Below, one piece after another: positions 40,399 to 50,587 of a DNA stretch of 64,000 bases (position 1 is the stretch's first letter; every line of letters starts with the position of its first letter). The translations under genes were made by a program, and so were the position numbers. The stretch is from NCBI GenBank assembly GCA_022414725.1, contig CM039462.1, forward strand, positions 120,644,750 to 120,708,749, read 5' to 3'. Below the pieces are notes generated by a model. It was not told where the DNA came from. It searched no databases and was given only the letters and a program-made list of their open reading frames with translations. Source of the stretch: Microglena sp. YARC (Eukaryota > Chlorophyta > Chlorophyceae > Chlamydomonadales > Chlamydomonadaceae).

Positions 40399-40849
40399 AT
40401 GAAAAAAATATTTTAGCACGCTTATTAGTCGTCTTATTCACTCCGCTCACTCGATTGCATTCGACTGTCATCATCGGGTATGGTCATGTACTTTGCGCAC
40501 CGCTTGTTACAGCTTCAGTACTACCTGGTACTGTCGGAGCGACTTGATTCGGATCATTTCTTCAATCAATCGCCTATTTGCATGCACGTGACGAGCATCC
40601 TCTCGATCGTGGAGACGGCTGGCAACCATGTCGTGAAGCATGTCATGGACAGCGTTCTCCATTGCGGGTTTGCCCTATCCACTGGTGATAACGTGGGGCA
40701 ACCTCTTCTTCTTGGGCGCGCAACAACATTCGTACGGTGTTCCACAACAGAACACGCCGCTGAGCATTGGAATGCGTACAATAGCAGACATTGTGTGGAA
40801 GGCGTTGTTCCCATCTCGATATGGTCACGTCGACCAGGTGACTTCTTAA
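40399..40849 (+). pseudogene. Membrane-anchored protein, frameshifted (copy 2)
   Basis: Counterpart of 8216-8665. Indels near 40410, 40455, 40525 and 40690 change the frame, and the C-terminal part is read in a frame ending at 40849. The conserved SPICMHVTSILSIVETAGNH block is intact in the central piece. Confidence 0.55.
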
Positions 40850-40850
40850 T

Positions 40851-41623
40851 TCAGAAACAATGTGGGCGATGCGCGTATGTTCGTGACATGATGCGAGTCG
40901 CGGGTGCTGGGAGAATCCGTCCCTCTCTAGATTGATCGCCCATGGTGCGCACAAGTTTAAACACGTTGTTGTACAGCGTTGGATCCTTTTTCAACGCTTG
41001 TAGCAAGTATGTCGTCATAGCTCCTGAGTACTCCTTGCTCGTGCTACATATATCCATGGGGTCCTGCAAGAGGCATCTGCGGACGTCTGGTCGTCTCGAC
41101 ATCCGCTTATGGCGAGGATCCTTCGCCCTCTTCCATGTTCATTCTTGTTCTCCACAAGCGGCGCACTCCTCTCGTTGATCACGTCTGTCCACGTGAACGG
41201 GAGGTCGGAGATGGTTCCTGAGTGACAGCAGTCGGCCACGAAAACGATACTCGTACGTGGATTGAAGTAGTATAGGACTTTTGCGATGTAGTGTCTGGAA
41301 TCAGGCGGAAATCGCTTGGGACGAGACACTCGTCGAATCCGTCGAGCTCGTTGTCTGAGAACCCGGCGATGTTTGTGCCGTGACCGGAGTAATGGATCCA
41401 GACGGTGTCAAGAGCCTCGTCGTAGGAGTCTATTGCAAGGTCGACTAGCGCGTCCAGTATGGCAGATGCAGTAGTCGCGGCTGCACCGATCCGGACGTCG
41501 CACTTGAACTTGTGTTGACGCATGAGGAACTCCGCCATGTTGTGCGCATCGTTCTCGCATCCTTGCAGGGATGCGGTCGTTCCTTCGTAGTTCAATCCAA
41601 ACAGTAAAGCTCTTTCGATTCAT
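40851..41623 (-). pseudogene. Metacaspase, frameshifted (copy 2)
   Basis: Counterpart of 8668-9438. One change after the fourth codon (near 41612) and deletions near 41290 and 41075 split it into three or four frames. The His and Cys motifs (HYSGHG, ADCCHSGT) are preserved in separate frames. Substitution differences from copy 1 are few. Confidence 0.75.
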
Positions 41624-41842
41624 TGTGTTGTGTTGTGTGTCCGTGTTCGTACATTAACATGAGAACAAAATGAAATATACATGTGTCTTCACTCAAATCA
41701 TCTTGTTGACAACACTAACACATGTGTGTGTGTTGAGAATACAGTGTAAACACACATGTGTATGTTGTTGAGAATACATTGTAAAGAGAAACGAGGGAAA
41801 ACCCATTGGTTCGCAAATTTGTCTAACAAATCTGGAAAGATA

Positions 41843-42587
41843 ATGAAGAAGCCGGAACAATCCGTGATATCTTCGTCGGAGATCGAGACTATCGTGAGCA
41901 TGCACGTTCCTCCTGGTGTTGTGCGCAAGAACGTACAAGATATGTCTGTGTTCGTTGCCGCATTCACACCCCGTTGGGTGAACCGCCACACTTGCTATGA
42001 GCGTCTAGAGTTTCTCGGAGATTCGGTGCTTAGTGCAGTTATCACGTCTTACTTGTACATTCGCTACCCCTCGGAGGACGAGGGGTTCCTGACGAGCGTC
42101 CGCTCCAAGTTGGTTAGCGGCGCGATGCTTTCGCGACTCGCGGCGAATCACACTCCATTCGGTGAATTCGTTCGTAGGATCGTGGCCAGGTTCAAACCGC
42201 CCTCTGAACACATTGCTGACAAAGAGACGACTACTGACAAAGAAGGTCCTGGAGGACGTGTTCGAGGCATTTCTTGGCGCGATGTTTTTGGAGATGGGGT
42301 TCGACGTCGTGAGTGCGTGGCTCGTAGGCTTCATTGAGAAGTACGTGGATTTCGCAGAGGTTATCATCAACAAACGCAGCGCGAAGCACGACCTTAACAC
42401 CTTTTACCGCCAGAAGTATGGTTACATTCCGACATTCCAGACCGTTTCTGAGAATAGCAACGCAACAACGCGCGTCACTACTACGACCATCCGGGACATC
42501 TACGGTGTCATCCTCGGTACGGGGTCTGGTAACAACAAAGTGGAAGCAGAGGCAGACGCTGCTGCAGCTGTGCTCTCAGCGTCGTGA
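41843..42587 (+). pseudogene. Ribonuclease III, single frameshift (copy 2)
   Basis: Counterpart of 9620-10366 with the same start. One inserted base near 42241, in an AAAG run, separates the first catalytic motif (ERLEFLGDSVL) from the second (EDVFEAFLGA) and the dsRBD. Otherwise it differs from copy 1 by a handful of residues and one Asn deletion. A single-base sequencing error would explain the break. Confidence 0.8.
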
Positions 42588-42625
42588 CCAATGGAGGGGG
42601 GTACACTCAGACCGGTCAATAATGT

Positions 42626-42787
42626 TACAGTTTGTTCTCAAATAATTTTGGGACACTCTGTATAATTTGAATGATATCCCCTGAAACCAGATACATGTCC
42701 GTGGTTCACTACAAATATTTTTTGAGGAGTCTGAGGAACGCCCATTGTTTGTAATACAGTTGTTCTCAAATAATTTTTGGACACCTC
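42626..42787. repeat. R2/R4 composite; R1-empty allele
   Basis: R2 left end TACAGTTTGTTCTCAAATAA, then R4 (CCTGAAACCAGATACATGTC to GAGTCTGAGGAACG), then another R2 left end at 42757. It matches copy 1 at 10396 but lacks the R1 insert: ACAC occurs once at 42653-42656. Confidence 0.65.
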
Positions 42788-43009
42788 CGAAAAACAGCGG
42801 GACACTGTCGAAGACTACGTCTCACTCCAAGCCCCCAAAATACAGAACGAACGCGAGAAGCATTCATTCATCGTGACACGTCACAGACATCTCTGAGATC
42901 AAAAAACACAGAAGTGTTAGTTGGACCAGCATTATAGATGCGTCACTTCGAGGAACTGGCGGCACCATGTGTCGAGTCACAGAGCGCCTTCGTTCATTTT
43001 GACGGGGCT
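42788..43009. other. Copy-2-specific sequence, nothing recognised
   Basis: It replaces the methyltransferase fragment region of copy 1. No frame longer than about 80 codons looks like protein. Confidence 0.35.
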
Positions 43010-43325
43010 GTACAGTAGGTTTTCTCAAATAAAGTGGGGCACACCTTATAATCATCAGACTGCAGATCGTTGCTTTTGGCAACGTTTGGGGGTGCAAGAA
43101 GAGGTTCTCCAAACGAAAATATTCCGAGTAATGTTATTTTTTTACAAAGCAATTGACGGAAAAATAAAATCCTAAACGACTCGCTATACAGATAATAGCT
43201 ACAGACATTTCAAAAAAATCGCCGGGAGGAAGGAACGTCCATTGAATCACAATTCCGCTCCAGACTATGTTCAGCAACCAGTCAAAATCCGCCGGGAAGC
43301 AGGAACACACGGCAGGAACATTCAA
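43010..43325. repeat. R2 and R1 fragments
   Basis: 43012-43120 is an R2 piece (TCTCAAATAAAGTGGGGCAC, GCAGATCGTTGCTTTTGGCA). 43215-43325 holds R1 right-half pieces (CCATTGAATCACAATTCCGC, GCAACCAGTCAAAATCCGCC). The Fanzor-type tail and 17-bp array of copy 1 are absent. Confidence 0.5.
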
Positions 43326-43396
43326 TGCCCCGCCCTGAAATGTCCCCACCACACGATCAAATGAACACATGTTCTCAATGTTTTTAGCTCGGGACT

Positions 43397-43801
43397 TTAC
43401 GAGCACATCATCAGATCTGGGCAGCACAACACAATCAGTTCGTGCACATCTACTGCACACATCTCTTCATCTTCGGTTGCACACATCTCTTCATCTTCGG
43501 TTGCACACATTCCCATGGGGGGCTCAGTGGGCGTCAGGGACCTGCTAGCATGATACGTTGGCAAGGGCGGGAACTCTTCGTGCACAGGCTTCTGTTGTTC
43601 TACAACAGGATACACATAGAGTTGCTTTGAGAATCCACGCTTGCTCATCGTCATTTGCGGCTTGATGGAGATGAAGTCCATGATGGAGACTTCGGTGACC
43701 TTTGGTGGCGAGTAGGCCTCTATGACATTCTTGGAAACGCTGATGGGGATTGGCTGGGCATAAGGGAAAGTGGGGGCATCTACTTTCATCTTCTTCATCA
43801 T
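43397..43801 (-). CDS. Unknown basic/proline-rich protein, start codon changed (copy 2)
   Basis: Counterpart of 11594-12013. The copy-1 start ATG is CTG here (near 43827), so translation would begin at an internal Met (MMKKMKVDAPTF), losing about nine basic residues. The C-terminus has two MCATEDEE units instead of one. The frame is otherwise kept, which suggests selection or recent divergence. Confidence 0.45.
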   Translation of the reverse strand: MMKKMKVDAPTFPYAQPIPISVSKNVIEAYSPPKVTEVSIMDFISIKPQMTMSKRGFSKQLYVYPVVEQQKPVHEEFPPLPTYHASRSLTPTEPPMGMCATEDEEMCATEDEEMCAVDVHELIVLCCPDLMMCS

Positions 43802-43998
43802 CTTCTTCTTCTGGTTGCGAGGCAGGTACCTGTGAGTGTTCTTGATGCGTCCTACACATGGCGCTTCATTGGGTAATACCCCCTTCCCGTTTCCTCTGGG
43901 GCATTGGAACCCTGAAAACTGCCCGGGGTTGTGCTTGATCCTGCGCAGATGGGTGTCGACGCAGCTCTGCGCGATCGAGAAAAAAACATGTCAGAACA

Positions 43999-45150
43999 TA
44001 CAGTCAACGGAACAGTAAAGTGAAACTTCGTGACCACCATGGGTCGACGGAATACAAACAGCAGCGTATCGTTATTTGTCTGTACGGTCCACACCTTACG
44101 GTGTAACCTAATGGACAATTTTTATTGCAAAGGGGGGGCAGTCCTATTCAAAAACGTTCGATGCTTGCAACAAGGGAATATTGCAGACGCGACGGTACAT
44201 GACCTCGCTACGTATTATATATTTGCACCCCGAAATAACTTCTAGTCCGGCATGTGGTAGCATGTGGTAAAATACAAGTGTGAGACCCGGTTCTGGAGTG
44301 ATGGTGATCTTTTCGTTCCATTCCCAATTCGGAAGTATGACTGTCTCACCCCCTTGCATATTATCGTTCAGGTACAACAAGATGGTGCAAAGCCCAGTCT
44401 CACATTCATCACGCGCATAACACGTGTCGGTGTGGACGGAAAATTCATCTCCCGGCTCATACTTTGAGAAACGGAAAAACGGGTTAATATGTGTTGGAAA
44501 ATAACCACCACTACGTATGTTATTTGCAGGTCCAGAAAAGGAGAATGATGAGTATTCTTTCTCGTCATGAACCCTTGCGGGAATGACTGTGCTAATTTTA
44601 TCCCACACTCGTGCTGCTAGTTCTTCGCTTGTTAATGTAACACGTTTCCTTTTGCCTGCAAACATATCTCCTCCTATGTATGGGCTTTGGAACCCTTTTT
44701 GTTCTGCCAGTTTTATCCATTCAGAGCATTCGTTTGGTGTTAAGACATCTCTGACCACAAATGCGTCAACATTTGGAAGCGATTCGTTTTCTCTGGATGT
44801 AATGCGATCAGACATGTTGTTACGTGTTAGGAAGTTTTAAATGTTTTGAGGGTGAGCTAGAAGGCGCCGAAACAAGAAAATAGGATTGACTCGGGCAAGT
44901 TACAAGGGTGGTGCGGACAATATCACACTGGAGAATCTGCGATGATCAGGGTTCGTGATCTGGACTGCTGCTATAAAATGAGCCTTAGTCAATGAGACAG
45001 ACCAAACTAACAGCTACTTATGACAACAAAAAAAGTTGCAAACAATGTTCAATCCCATGTCTTTACTTGTTGCGCAAGAAATCGAATTTTTAGGACCATC
45101 CACTCATACACTTTATTTGGATGTTTCATTTAATTGTTCCGCCGACTGTA
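43999..45150. mobile_element. R3-bounded cassette carrying a 2OG dioxygenase gene (copy 2 only)
   Basis: The left end reads TACAGTCAACGGAACAGTAA and continues GTGAAAC; the right end, read inward, reads TACAGTCGGCGGAACAATTA and continues AATGAAAC. Length is 1152 bp. Both borders carry TA. It encloses the gene 44144-44815 and no transposase. Copy 1 shows the left flank (12165-12180) but neither the gene nor these ends. Confidence 0.6.
44144..44815 (-). CDS. 2OG-Fe(II) dioxygenase, prolyl 4-hydroxylase-like (copy 2 only)
   Basis: A 223-residue protein of P4H size. The iron ligands are His128 and Asp130 (FSVHTDT) and His188 (MLPHAGLEV); Lys198 or Arg202 (KYIIRSEVMY) would bind 2-oxoglutarate. 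LYLNDNMQGGETVI is the usual strand and turn between them. These enzymes hydroxylate proline or other residues and are found in mimiviruses and chloroviruses. There is no signal peptide or anchor. It lies inside R3 inverted ends and is missing from copy 1, so it was gained by copy 2 or lost from copy 1 as a unit. Confidence 0.88.
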   Translation of the reverse strand: MSDRITSRENESLPNVDAFVVRDVLTPNECSEWIKLAEQKGFQSPYIGGDMFAGKRKRVTLTSEELAARVWDKISTVIPARVHDEKEYSSFSFSGPANNIRSGGYFPTHINPFFRFSKYEPGDEFSVHTDTCYARDECETGLCTILLYLNDNMQGGETVILPNWEWNEKITITPEPGLTLVFYHMLPHAGLEVISGCKYIIRSEVMYRRVCNIPLLQASNVFE

Positions 45151-45310
45151 ATAATGGCATTGCTAAGGCCCGGATGCAAATGTAATCATTCGTCTCGAAC
45201 TTACCTTGTGGTATGTCAGTCGCCCACATCCATTGTATGTGCACGAGAGCTCAGAGACGTAATCGACGTTAGGGTCGATATCGACGTTGCAGTACACGCA
45301 ATAGTACGCA
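44816..45310. other. Right part of the R3 cassette and flank
   Basis: No gene recognised. The R3 right end is at 45123-45150. From 45198 the sequence rejoins the copy-1 flank (ACTTACCTTGTGGTATGTCA at 12397). Confidence 0.45.
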
Positions 45311-45568
45311 GTGGACGTAGAGGTCATTGTTTGTTATTCGGTGTTCGAGAAAGTGGATGTGTACACAAGCGAGCCGATCTACAGTGAATGTGTATACAAG
45401 CGAGTCGATCTATATAGACGCAAACGTGTACCGCATGTACCGCATGAACCGCATGTGAACCGCATGAACACAGCATGTGGTACGGGGGCTTCGCCACCTC
45501 TCTTGTCGATGTCAACCAACCAAGCGATCGAGCGATACTCAGAGGTTCTACAGTCGGCGGAACAGTAA
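45311..45568 (+). CDS. Possible small protein (copy 2 of 12511)
   Basis: An 85-residue frame starting MDVEVIVCYSVFEKVDVYTS and ending in R3 sequence (SAEQ and stop). The HVP/HEP repeats are fewer than in copy 1. The last 30 residues differ completely from copy 1. Coding status is uncertain. Confidence 0.3.
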   Translation: MDVEVIVCYSVFEKVDVYTSEPIYSECVYKRVDLYRRKRVPHVPHEPHVNRMNTACGTGASPPLLSMSTNQAIERYSEVLQSAEQ

Positions 45569-45608
45569 AATGAAACATATATCAGATTGAAATAAATGTA
45601 CGACATGG
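45549..45608. repeat. R3 left-end fragment
   Basis: It begins TACAGTCGGCGGAACAGTAA and continues to TAAATGTACGACATGG, as at 53063. No matching right end is near. Confidence 0.5.
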
Positions 45609-45862
45609 AGGACGTCGATGAGTTCAGAACATCTCAACGATGCAGCTGCTGTGAGACCCGCCTTTGCAACATGGTTGCACTCACTCATCGTAAGAAGCAA
45701 GACTTTATTACTGGTTGATGAGTATAAGGTGTGTCCCACTTTATTTGAGAACAACTGTAAGGTAAATGTATCCGCTTTATTTGAGAACAACTGTAAAGTG
45801 TTTGTGTGACGTCGTAGTGTCGGAAAGAGATTGTAGTAAAATAAGGTAATCTGATTCCCGGC
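45609..45862. other. Intergenic interval with two R2 right ends
   Basis: TTTATTTGAGAACAACTGTA occurs twice (ending at about 45758 and 45796), as a duplicated R2 end. Otherwise nothing is recognised. Confidence 0.45.
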
Positions 45863-46766
45863 ATGGCATCCGAAATGACCCAAGATATTCCTTGCATCCT
45901 TGTCGTAACAAGGGATCGTGTTGGCATCAACGGAATAGTCTTAGAGGAGCTAATCGAAAACGTCTTAGTCAAAAACGACTCCAACGTGACAAACCATACA
46001 AGTCTTTACAAACGCGAACATCACAATGCGATTACTCTCTTCACAAGCTACTTCACTCATTCCTCCTCACAATACCCCCCAATACTCGTGTTTGACGCTT
46101 CAGAAGATCCAGGGAGATTAACCAACAACAACAACAAAGGACTGCTCGTCAAGATCTTGGAACGGGAGATGGTCGATACAGCGTCTCTTTTTTCCCAATC
46201 TCAGAAAACACCAACCGGATGGCGACACGTGCACCAATCACCGTTTGCAGGTTCGAAAACGCGTGGTCATTCTTAATATCGAATGCGCGCCCATGCACGT
46301 CCAAAAAAGCATCCGAGTTCTCGTCGATAGATACATGGACCGCGTGCAGATCACATTCACCACATCCTCTCTATCAGGAGTGGACGCCGGTCTGCAGAGC
46401 AGAGCCATGGTACGTCCCAAGATGACCATTGCCGGCGGCATCAACATTTACAAAACCCGCAAACCATCCCCACAACAAGATACCGCGCGCAGTCTTGCTC
46501 GCAAACTCATCGCTTGCAGAACTCCAAAAGAGAGAGGAAAGGTATGGATAGAAGCTGCAATATCAACCATAGGAAGGTTGTCATCCGACACGGAAGAATC
46601 CGATGGGAGCAGCAGCACGAGTGCGGAGGTCATCGAGATGGTCGCGTACATAGAACACATGTGCGCCACCGTCCACAGACGAAACAGAACGGACGAACGC
46701 AAGGTCATCGAAGCAGGCGCAGCGCTCTTCGTCGAATACACAAATACACTCGTGCAAGGAAATTGA
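45863..46766 (+). pseudogene. Unknown conserved protein read in two frames (copy 2)
   Basis: Counterpart of 13159-14066. The first frame (MASEMTQDIPC) ends at 46276; the second is open from 46245 to 46766. Compared with copy 1 the junction region has two extra bases, yet neither copy is in frame across it. The overlap of the two frames is short (32 bases). Both halves show mostly conservative differences from copy 1. Confidence 0.4.
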
Positions 46767-46799
46767 GTCGATAACAAACAAAAACAACTGTACGATGCA

Positions 46800-46885
46800 G
46801 ATCGTTGCTTTTTGTCAATGGTGGGGGATGCGCATCTTGGTGGATGTTCTTGGAGGCGTTCACATCGCGATCCCAAGTCTTCCCA
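46800..46885 (-). mobile_element. Fanzor/TnpB-like RuvC tail fragment (copy 2)
   Basis: The minus strand reads GKTWDRDVNASKNI and then diverges. It matches 14262-14416 but lacks the neighbouring R1. R2-like sequence (GAGTGTCCCAACAATATTTT) is at 46940. Confidence 0.5.
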
Positions 46886-47011
46886 CAGTTTTTGACTGCT
46901 TTTGATACGAACGAAGGATTCGTTGAACGAAAATCATTCAGAGTGTCCCAACAATATTTTAGAACAAAATGGAATTGAATGGGGCCCCGCCAAGTGAAGA
47001 AGTGAACGAGG

Positions 47012-48514
47012 TCACGATGGACCAATTGAGAGCGAGCCAAGTGTCGTAGCGACCACATCGTCTTGCATTGCATCTCGAATTATTCGAGTCTTCTTCGCCT
47101 GACGCTCGAGAACATGCTCATCAACTGAGTCCTTCGCGACCAACCGCAACACGCGAACAGTACGCTCTTGTCCACGACGGAGAACCCGTCGAATCGCCTG
47201 GTATTCGGTCACAGGGTTCCACTGCGGACGCATCATGATCACGTTGTTGAAGGCATGCTGCATGTTCAAGCCACAATTCGCGCATTCTATCTGACATACT
47301 AGCATGTGCACGCGGGTAGTCTCACGATCCGTCCTGCACCGGTACAATGTCGAATCCCGCTCATCAATGGAGCACGCTCCGTCCAGGCGGCTCACGCAAA
47401 CCTCATCCTCCCTAAATCGAGCCCCTATGAACGCCTCAAGCAAGTCCATCTCCATGATCCAGTTGCAAAAAACCACCACCCCGCTGCAGGAATCCTCGTT
47501 AGGCATCGATGCTGAAACATTCCTTGACGTTTCGAGGAGGCGCCTACACTCTCCAGCAACCGCATCGAACTTTGCGGAACTCGATGAAAATACCAAACCT
47601 TGCGAAGATGACGCAATGAGAGGGTGTGTGGCGGCCTGGCGTAGACGCAACACTCGCATAAACGCCATACTCGATGCGCACGCCGTCGCGACGATATCCA
47701 ATTCCTTCGATGTACACGAAGACGCTGAATAGTCCTCCTTCAGCTTATCGTAATGAGCGCGCGAAATGACATCCAACGTCACAAGTCGTACCTCTATGTC
47801 AGAATTGACATCTGCCAGAGCAACCACCGCTTCGTCGACCTCACTTGAGGGCGACGCATCTTCTTTTGCAGGTTGCTCCACCACCAGAGGGACAACGACA
47901 TGGTGGTGCATGACGCGCGCGTCCCGGAGTATCGCAACGTCTTGTGCATGCACGCCCACGAAGCGAGCGAGACAAAGCACGTCTTTGTCCCGGTTGTGAA
48001 CCGGAGTGGCCGTGACTGCCCAACGGATCGAACTCTGAGAGGCCACGTGCACACAGGCGCGATACAAAGCCGTGCCCTTGTTCCGCATGACGTGCGCCTC
48101 GTCCACCACGAATCGCCCCCATGTCACGTCACCAAACTTAAGATAGTGGTTCCGAAGCACACCGTGTGTGGTGATCACGACCTTGCGATCAGCAAGAAAG
48201 CTAGTCGGGTTCGATACGAAGAACCCGCCGTCTACAATGAGTGTGGGAAATACACCCGTAACCGCACGGACCGTAGGAGGCCACTCTGACAAGACCATCC
48301 TCGGCACTGCGATGAGGCATGGGAACATGTCCTTTCGGAGAGCCATCAACTCGCACATCAATCGCGTCTTTCCGAAACCTGCATCCTCTGCAAGGATTCC
48401 ACCGAGGACGCCAGGAAAACTAGAACGAGTAGCACAAGCCACATCTTCACGGTCCATCATCCATTCCAGTACTTGCTCCTGCTCAGGCGTCAATTGCGGC
48501 AACTCTGAACACAT
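47012..48514 (-). CDS. SNF2-family helicase (copy 2, intact)
   Basis: About 500 residues from MCSELPQLTPEQEQVLEW (ATG 48514; the ATG at 48547 is not conserved). Motifs in order: EDAGFGKTRL (ATP binding), IAVPRMVLSEW, VVDEAHVMRN (DEAH), AVTATPVHN, VVFCNWIMEM at the start of the second RecA-like domain, QAIRRVLRRGQ (arginine finger). SNF2 ATPases translocate on double-stranded DNA; viral ones are thought to act in transcription or termination. At the N-terminus copy 1 has a stop at the Gln codon in TPEQEQ. The gene is followed on the same strand by mobile-element remnants. Confidence 0.9.
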   Translation of the reverse strand: MCSELPQLTPEQEQVLEWMMDREDVACATRSSFPGVLGGILAEDAGFGKTRLMCELMALRKDMFPCLIAVPRMVLSEWPPTVRAVTGVFPTLIVDGGFFVSNPTSFLADRKVVITTHGVLRNHYLKFGDVTWGRFVVDEAHVMRNKGTALYRACVHVASQSSIRWAVTATPVHNRDKDVLCLARFVGVHAQDVAILRDARVMHHHVVVPLVVEQPAKEDASPSSEVDEAVVALADVNSDIEVRLVTLDVISRAHYDKLKEDYSASSCTSKELDIVATACASSMAFMRVLRLRQAATHPLIASSSQGLVFSSSSAKFDAVAGECRRLLETSRNVSASMPNEDSCSGVVVFCNWIMEMDLLEAFIGARFREDEVCVSRLDGACSIDERDSTLYRCRTDRETTRVHMLVCQIECANCGLNMQHAFNNVIMMRPQWNPVTEYQAIRRVLRRGQERTVRVLRLVAKDSVDEHVLERQAKKTRIIRDAMQDDVVATTLGSLSIGPS

Positions 48515-48815
48515 GAATAAAAACAGAGCATATTCGCCTATCCCCAACCAACATATTTACACTCGAATACGAAAAATAAATCATTCAACCATGAAGCTAC
48601 ACACGACGGAACCACCTTTATCTTATTCAATTATTATTGGATGAACGTAAAAGCATGGACAATTCTTTCTTTTTCGTTTTAAACGCTTACTTTTACCCAC
48701 CTGATCCATTGACCCATCTATGTAGTGAGGGACACGTTGTATATATTACAAACCTTCCTCAGACTCCTCAAAAAAAATATTTTGAGAACAACTGTATACA
48801 CACACTTACTTACCG
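48515..48815. other. Intergenic interval with R4/R2 fragments
   Basis: 48727-48797 is an R4 piece in reverse (TATATTACAAACCTTCCTCA) ending in an R2 end (TTTTGAGAACAACTGTA). This insert is absent from copy 1. Confidence 0.45.
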
Positions 48816-49710
48816 ATGGATAAGAATACTTCAACAAGTACAATGAAAAAATCAACTACACGACCTCGCACCTCAACAACCGCGAACTCGAAGACATCTG
48901 GAACAACCGCGAACTCGAAGACATCTGGAACAACCGCGAACTCGAAGACATCTGGAACAACCAGGCCCTCCTCTGGAACAACCAGGCCCTCCTCTGGAAC
49001 AACCAGGCCCTCCTCTGGAACAGCAAGGCCCTCCTCAGGAACAGCAAGGGCCTCGTCATCAGCATCTACAACACGATCAACTTCTAGCACCGGTCATCTG
49101 CTCGGTTCCACCGAGCGACGGGATGTGTTTAAGAAATGCACAGAAAACAACTTGGACGATCGTAAGAAGTATGAGGTGAGCAATGTCAAATACGATAATG
49201 CCAAGCTTTCACAATCCCAAATGAAGAGTATCATGAAATGGGCACTAGACAAGTGGAAAACAAATGAGAAAGTAGAGGTCAACTTAAAGACGCACAAAGG
49301 GATGAAGACTCTCGAGGAAGAACTCCTGTGCCGTTTCTTGCGACCATCCGAACTCATCAGGCTCATGTACATGATGGACACGTCAATCTTCATTCGCGAG
49401 GTCACTGTGCCTATCAAACCAACTATTTCGGCTGAAGATATAGTCGGGCCCTTGGGAGATCACGCGTACACGCTAACTGAGAGTTTGACCTACTGTACGT
49501 GTGGTACCACTCTAAAGACAATAAGCTCGTCATGTACGCGGTTGAACATGGATACAAGGGGGTGAAGGAAAGGGGAAAATCGAACGAGCCATCAAGTTCC
49601 TAGAAGGTAATGGCTTCGTCAACCCCGACAAAAGCATCGTATGGAAGATGAAACACACGCCTGTCCAACCAGGGTCAGCTGCAGACAAACACCTCAAAAA
49701 CCTTACATGA
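48816..49710 (+). pseudogene. Thr/Ser-rich repeat protein, frameshifted in the last third (copy 2)
   Basis: Counterpart of 16466-17473, starting MDKNTSTSTMKKSTTRPRTS. It has fewer repeats. A deletion near 49485 shifts the frame so the ORF ends at 49565, but the original end (AADKHLKNLT, TGA at 49710) is still present in another frame. Conservation before the break is strong. Confidence 0.6.
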
Positions 49711-49912
49711 CGCATTGCACATCAACAAAGACGTCGTGTTCTTTTGGACCAGTGGAAGATGCGATCGCTTAAGTGTGGCCGTACACAATGAGCTATGTTC
49801 TGTCGAGTGTAAAGTATCAACAATAACTTCTTCCACAAGATGATGCATCCAATGCGCATGCAAAGCAAGTGTAAATGATCTAAACGACCTATACATCCCA
49901 TTCAATCCGACA
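49711..49912. other. Intergenic interval with an R5 fragment
   Basis: 49711-49790 (GCACATCAACAAAGAC, GCGATCGCTTAAGTG) matches part of the gene at 54325-54702. It is missing from copy 1. No gene is seen. Confidence 0.45.
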
Positions 49913-50587
49913 ATGGCATGCGAATCATTCTGTGCATTGTGCCACTTTCCGATGAAAGCGACACAAAAAAGCGTACAACTCGCATGCTGCCAAGCAGAAT
50001 GTCACGATAAATGCATGAACGCGGCCATACAGACGCGGGACAAGTGCCCCAAGTGCGATGAACCCTTCTCATCAGCGGATGCGATGACGAGTGATGATGA
50101 TCTGCCACACAGAGCCAATACCGATGGAAAAGACGATGATGCGCATGAAGCGGATCTTGTTCCTCAAGACGAAGACATACGTCGAGTATCGTCGGATACC
50201 CAAAACAGGAGTATATCAAACATCATTGCACGTGTGTCGGCAGCTATGAACGCGACCTCTTCCGTGGTGTCGGCAGCTATGAACGCGAAATCTTCCGTGG
50301 TGTCGGCAGCTATGAACGCGAAATCTTCCGTGGTGTCAGGCAGCGGTTCAACGTTTAGCGAGAGGATGAGAATACGGAAAGGGACAGATGAGCGATCCCA
50401 TCCCGTCGATAATCGTTCAAAAATCAAGGACGACATTCATCACTACAAGGATGAAGAAACCTCTTCGATGAAGGGTGATAGTGGGCGAAAGGATGACATC
50501 ACACAACTTCACCACCTCCATGAATTGATCGTGGTATGTTGCGCAATGTCATTGTTGCTGTGGTTATTTTTCTCGAACGGCATCTAA
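49913..50587 (+). CDS. Tail-anchored RING-type protein (copy 2, intact)
   Basis: A 224-residue protein. The N-terminal Cys/His series (SFCALCHF, ACCQAECHDKC, DKCPKCDEPF) is RING-like and predicts two zinc sites and E2 binding. An acidic linker and three VVSAAMNAKSS-type repeats follow. The last 20 residues (VVCCAMSLLLWLFFSNGI) form one hydrophobic helix with a four-residue luminal end, a tail anchor. This suggests a membrane-bound ubiquitin ligase, perhaps acting at the host ER or at viral membranes. Its stop overlaps that of the YqaJ gene on the other strand by four bases, as in copy 1. Confidence 0.75.
   Translation: MACESFCALCHFPMKATQKSVQLACCQAECHDKCMNAAIQTRDKCPKCDEPFSSADAMTSDDDLPHRANTDGKDDDAHEADLVPQDEDIRRVSSDTQNRSISNIIARVSAAMNATSSVVSAAMNAKSSVVSAAMNAKSSVVSGSGSTFSERMRIRKGTDERSHPVDNRSKIKDDIHHYKDEETSSMKGDSGRKDDITQLHHLHELIVVCCAMSLLLWLFFSNGI

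Noticed and set aside
48806..49090. Minus-strand Val/Glu-rich repeat protein
   Set aside because: Shadow of the Thr/Ser-rich repeats of 48816-49710.
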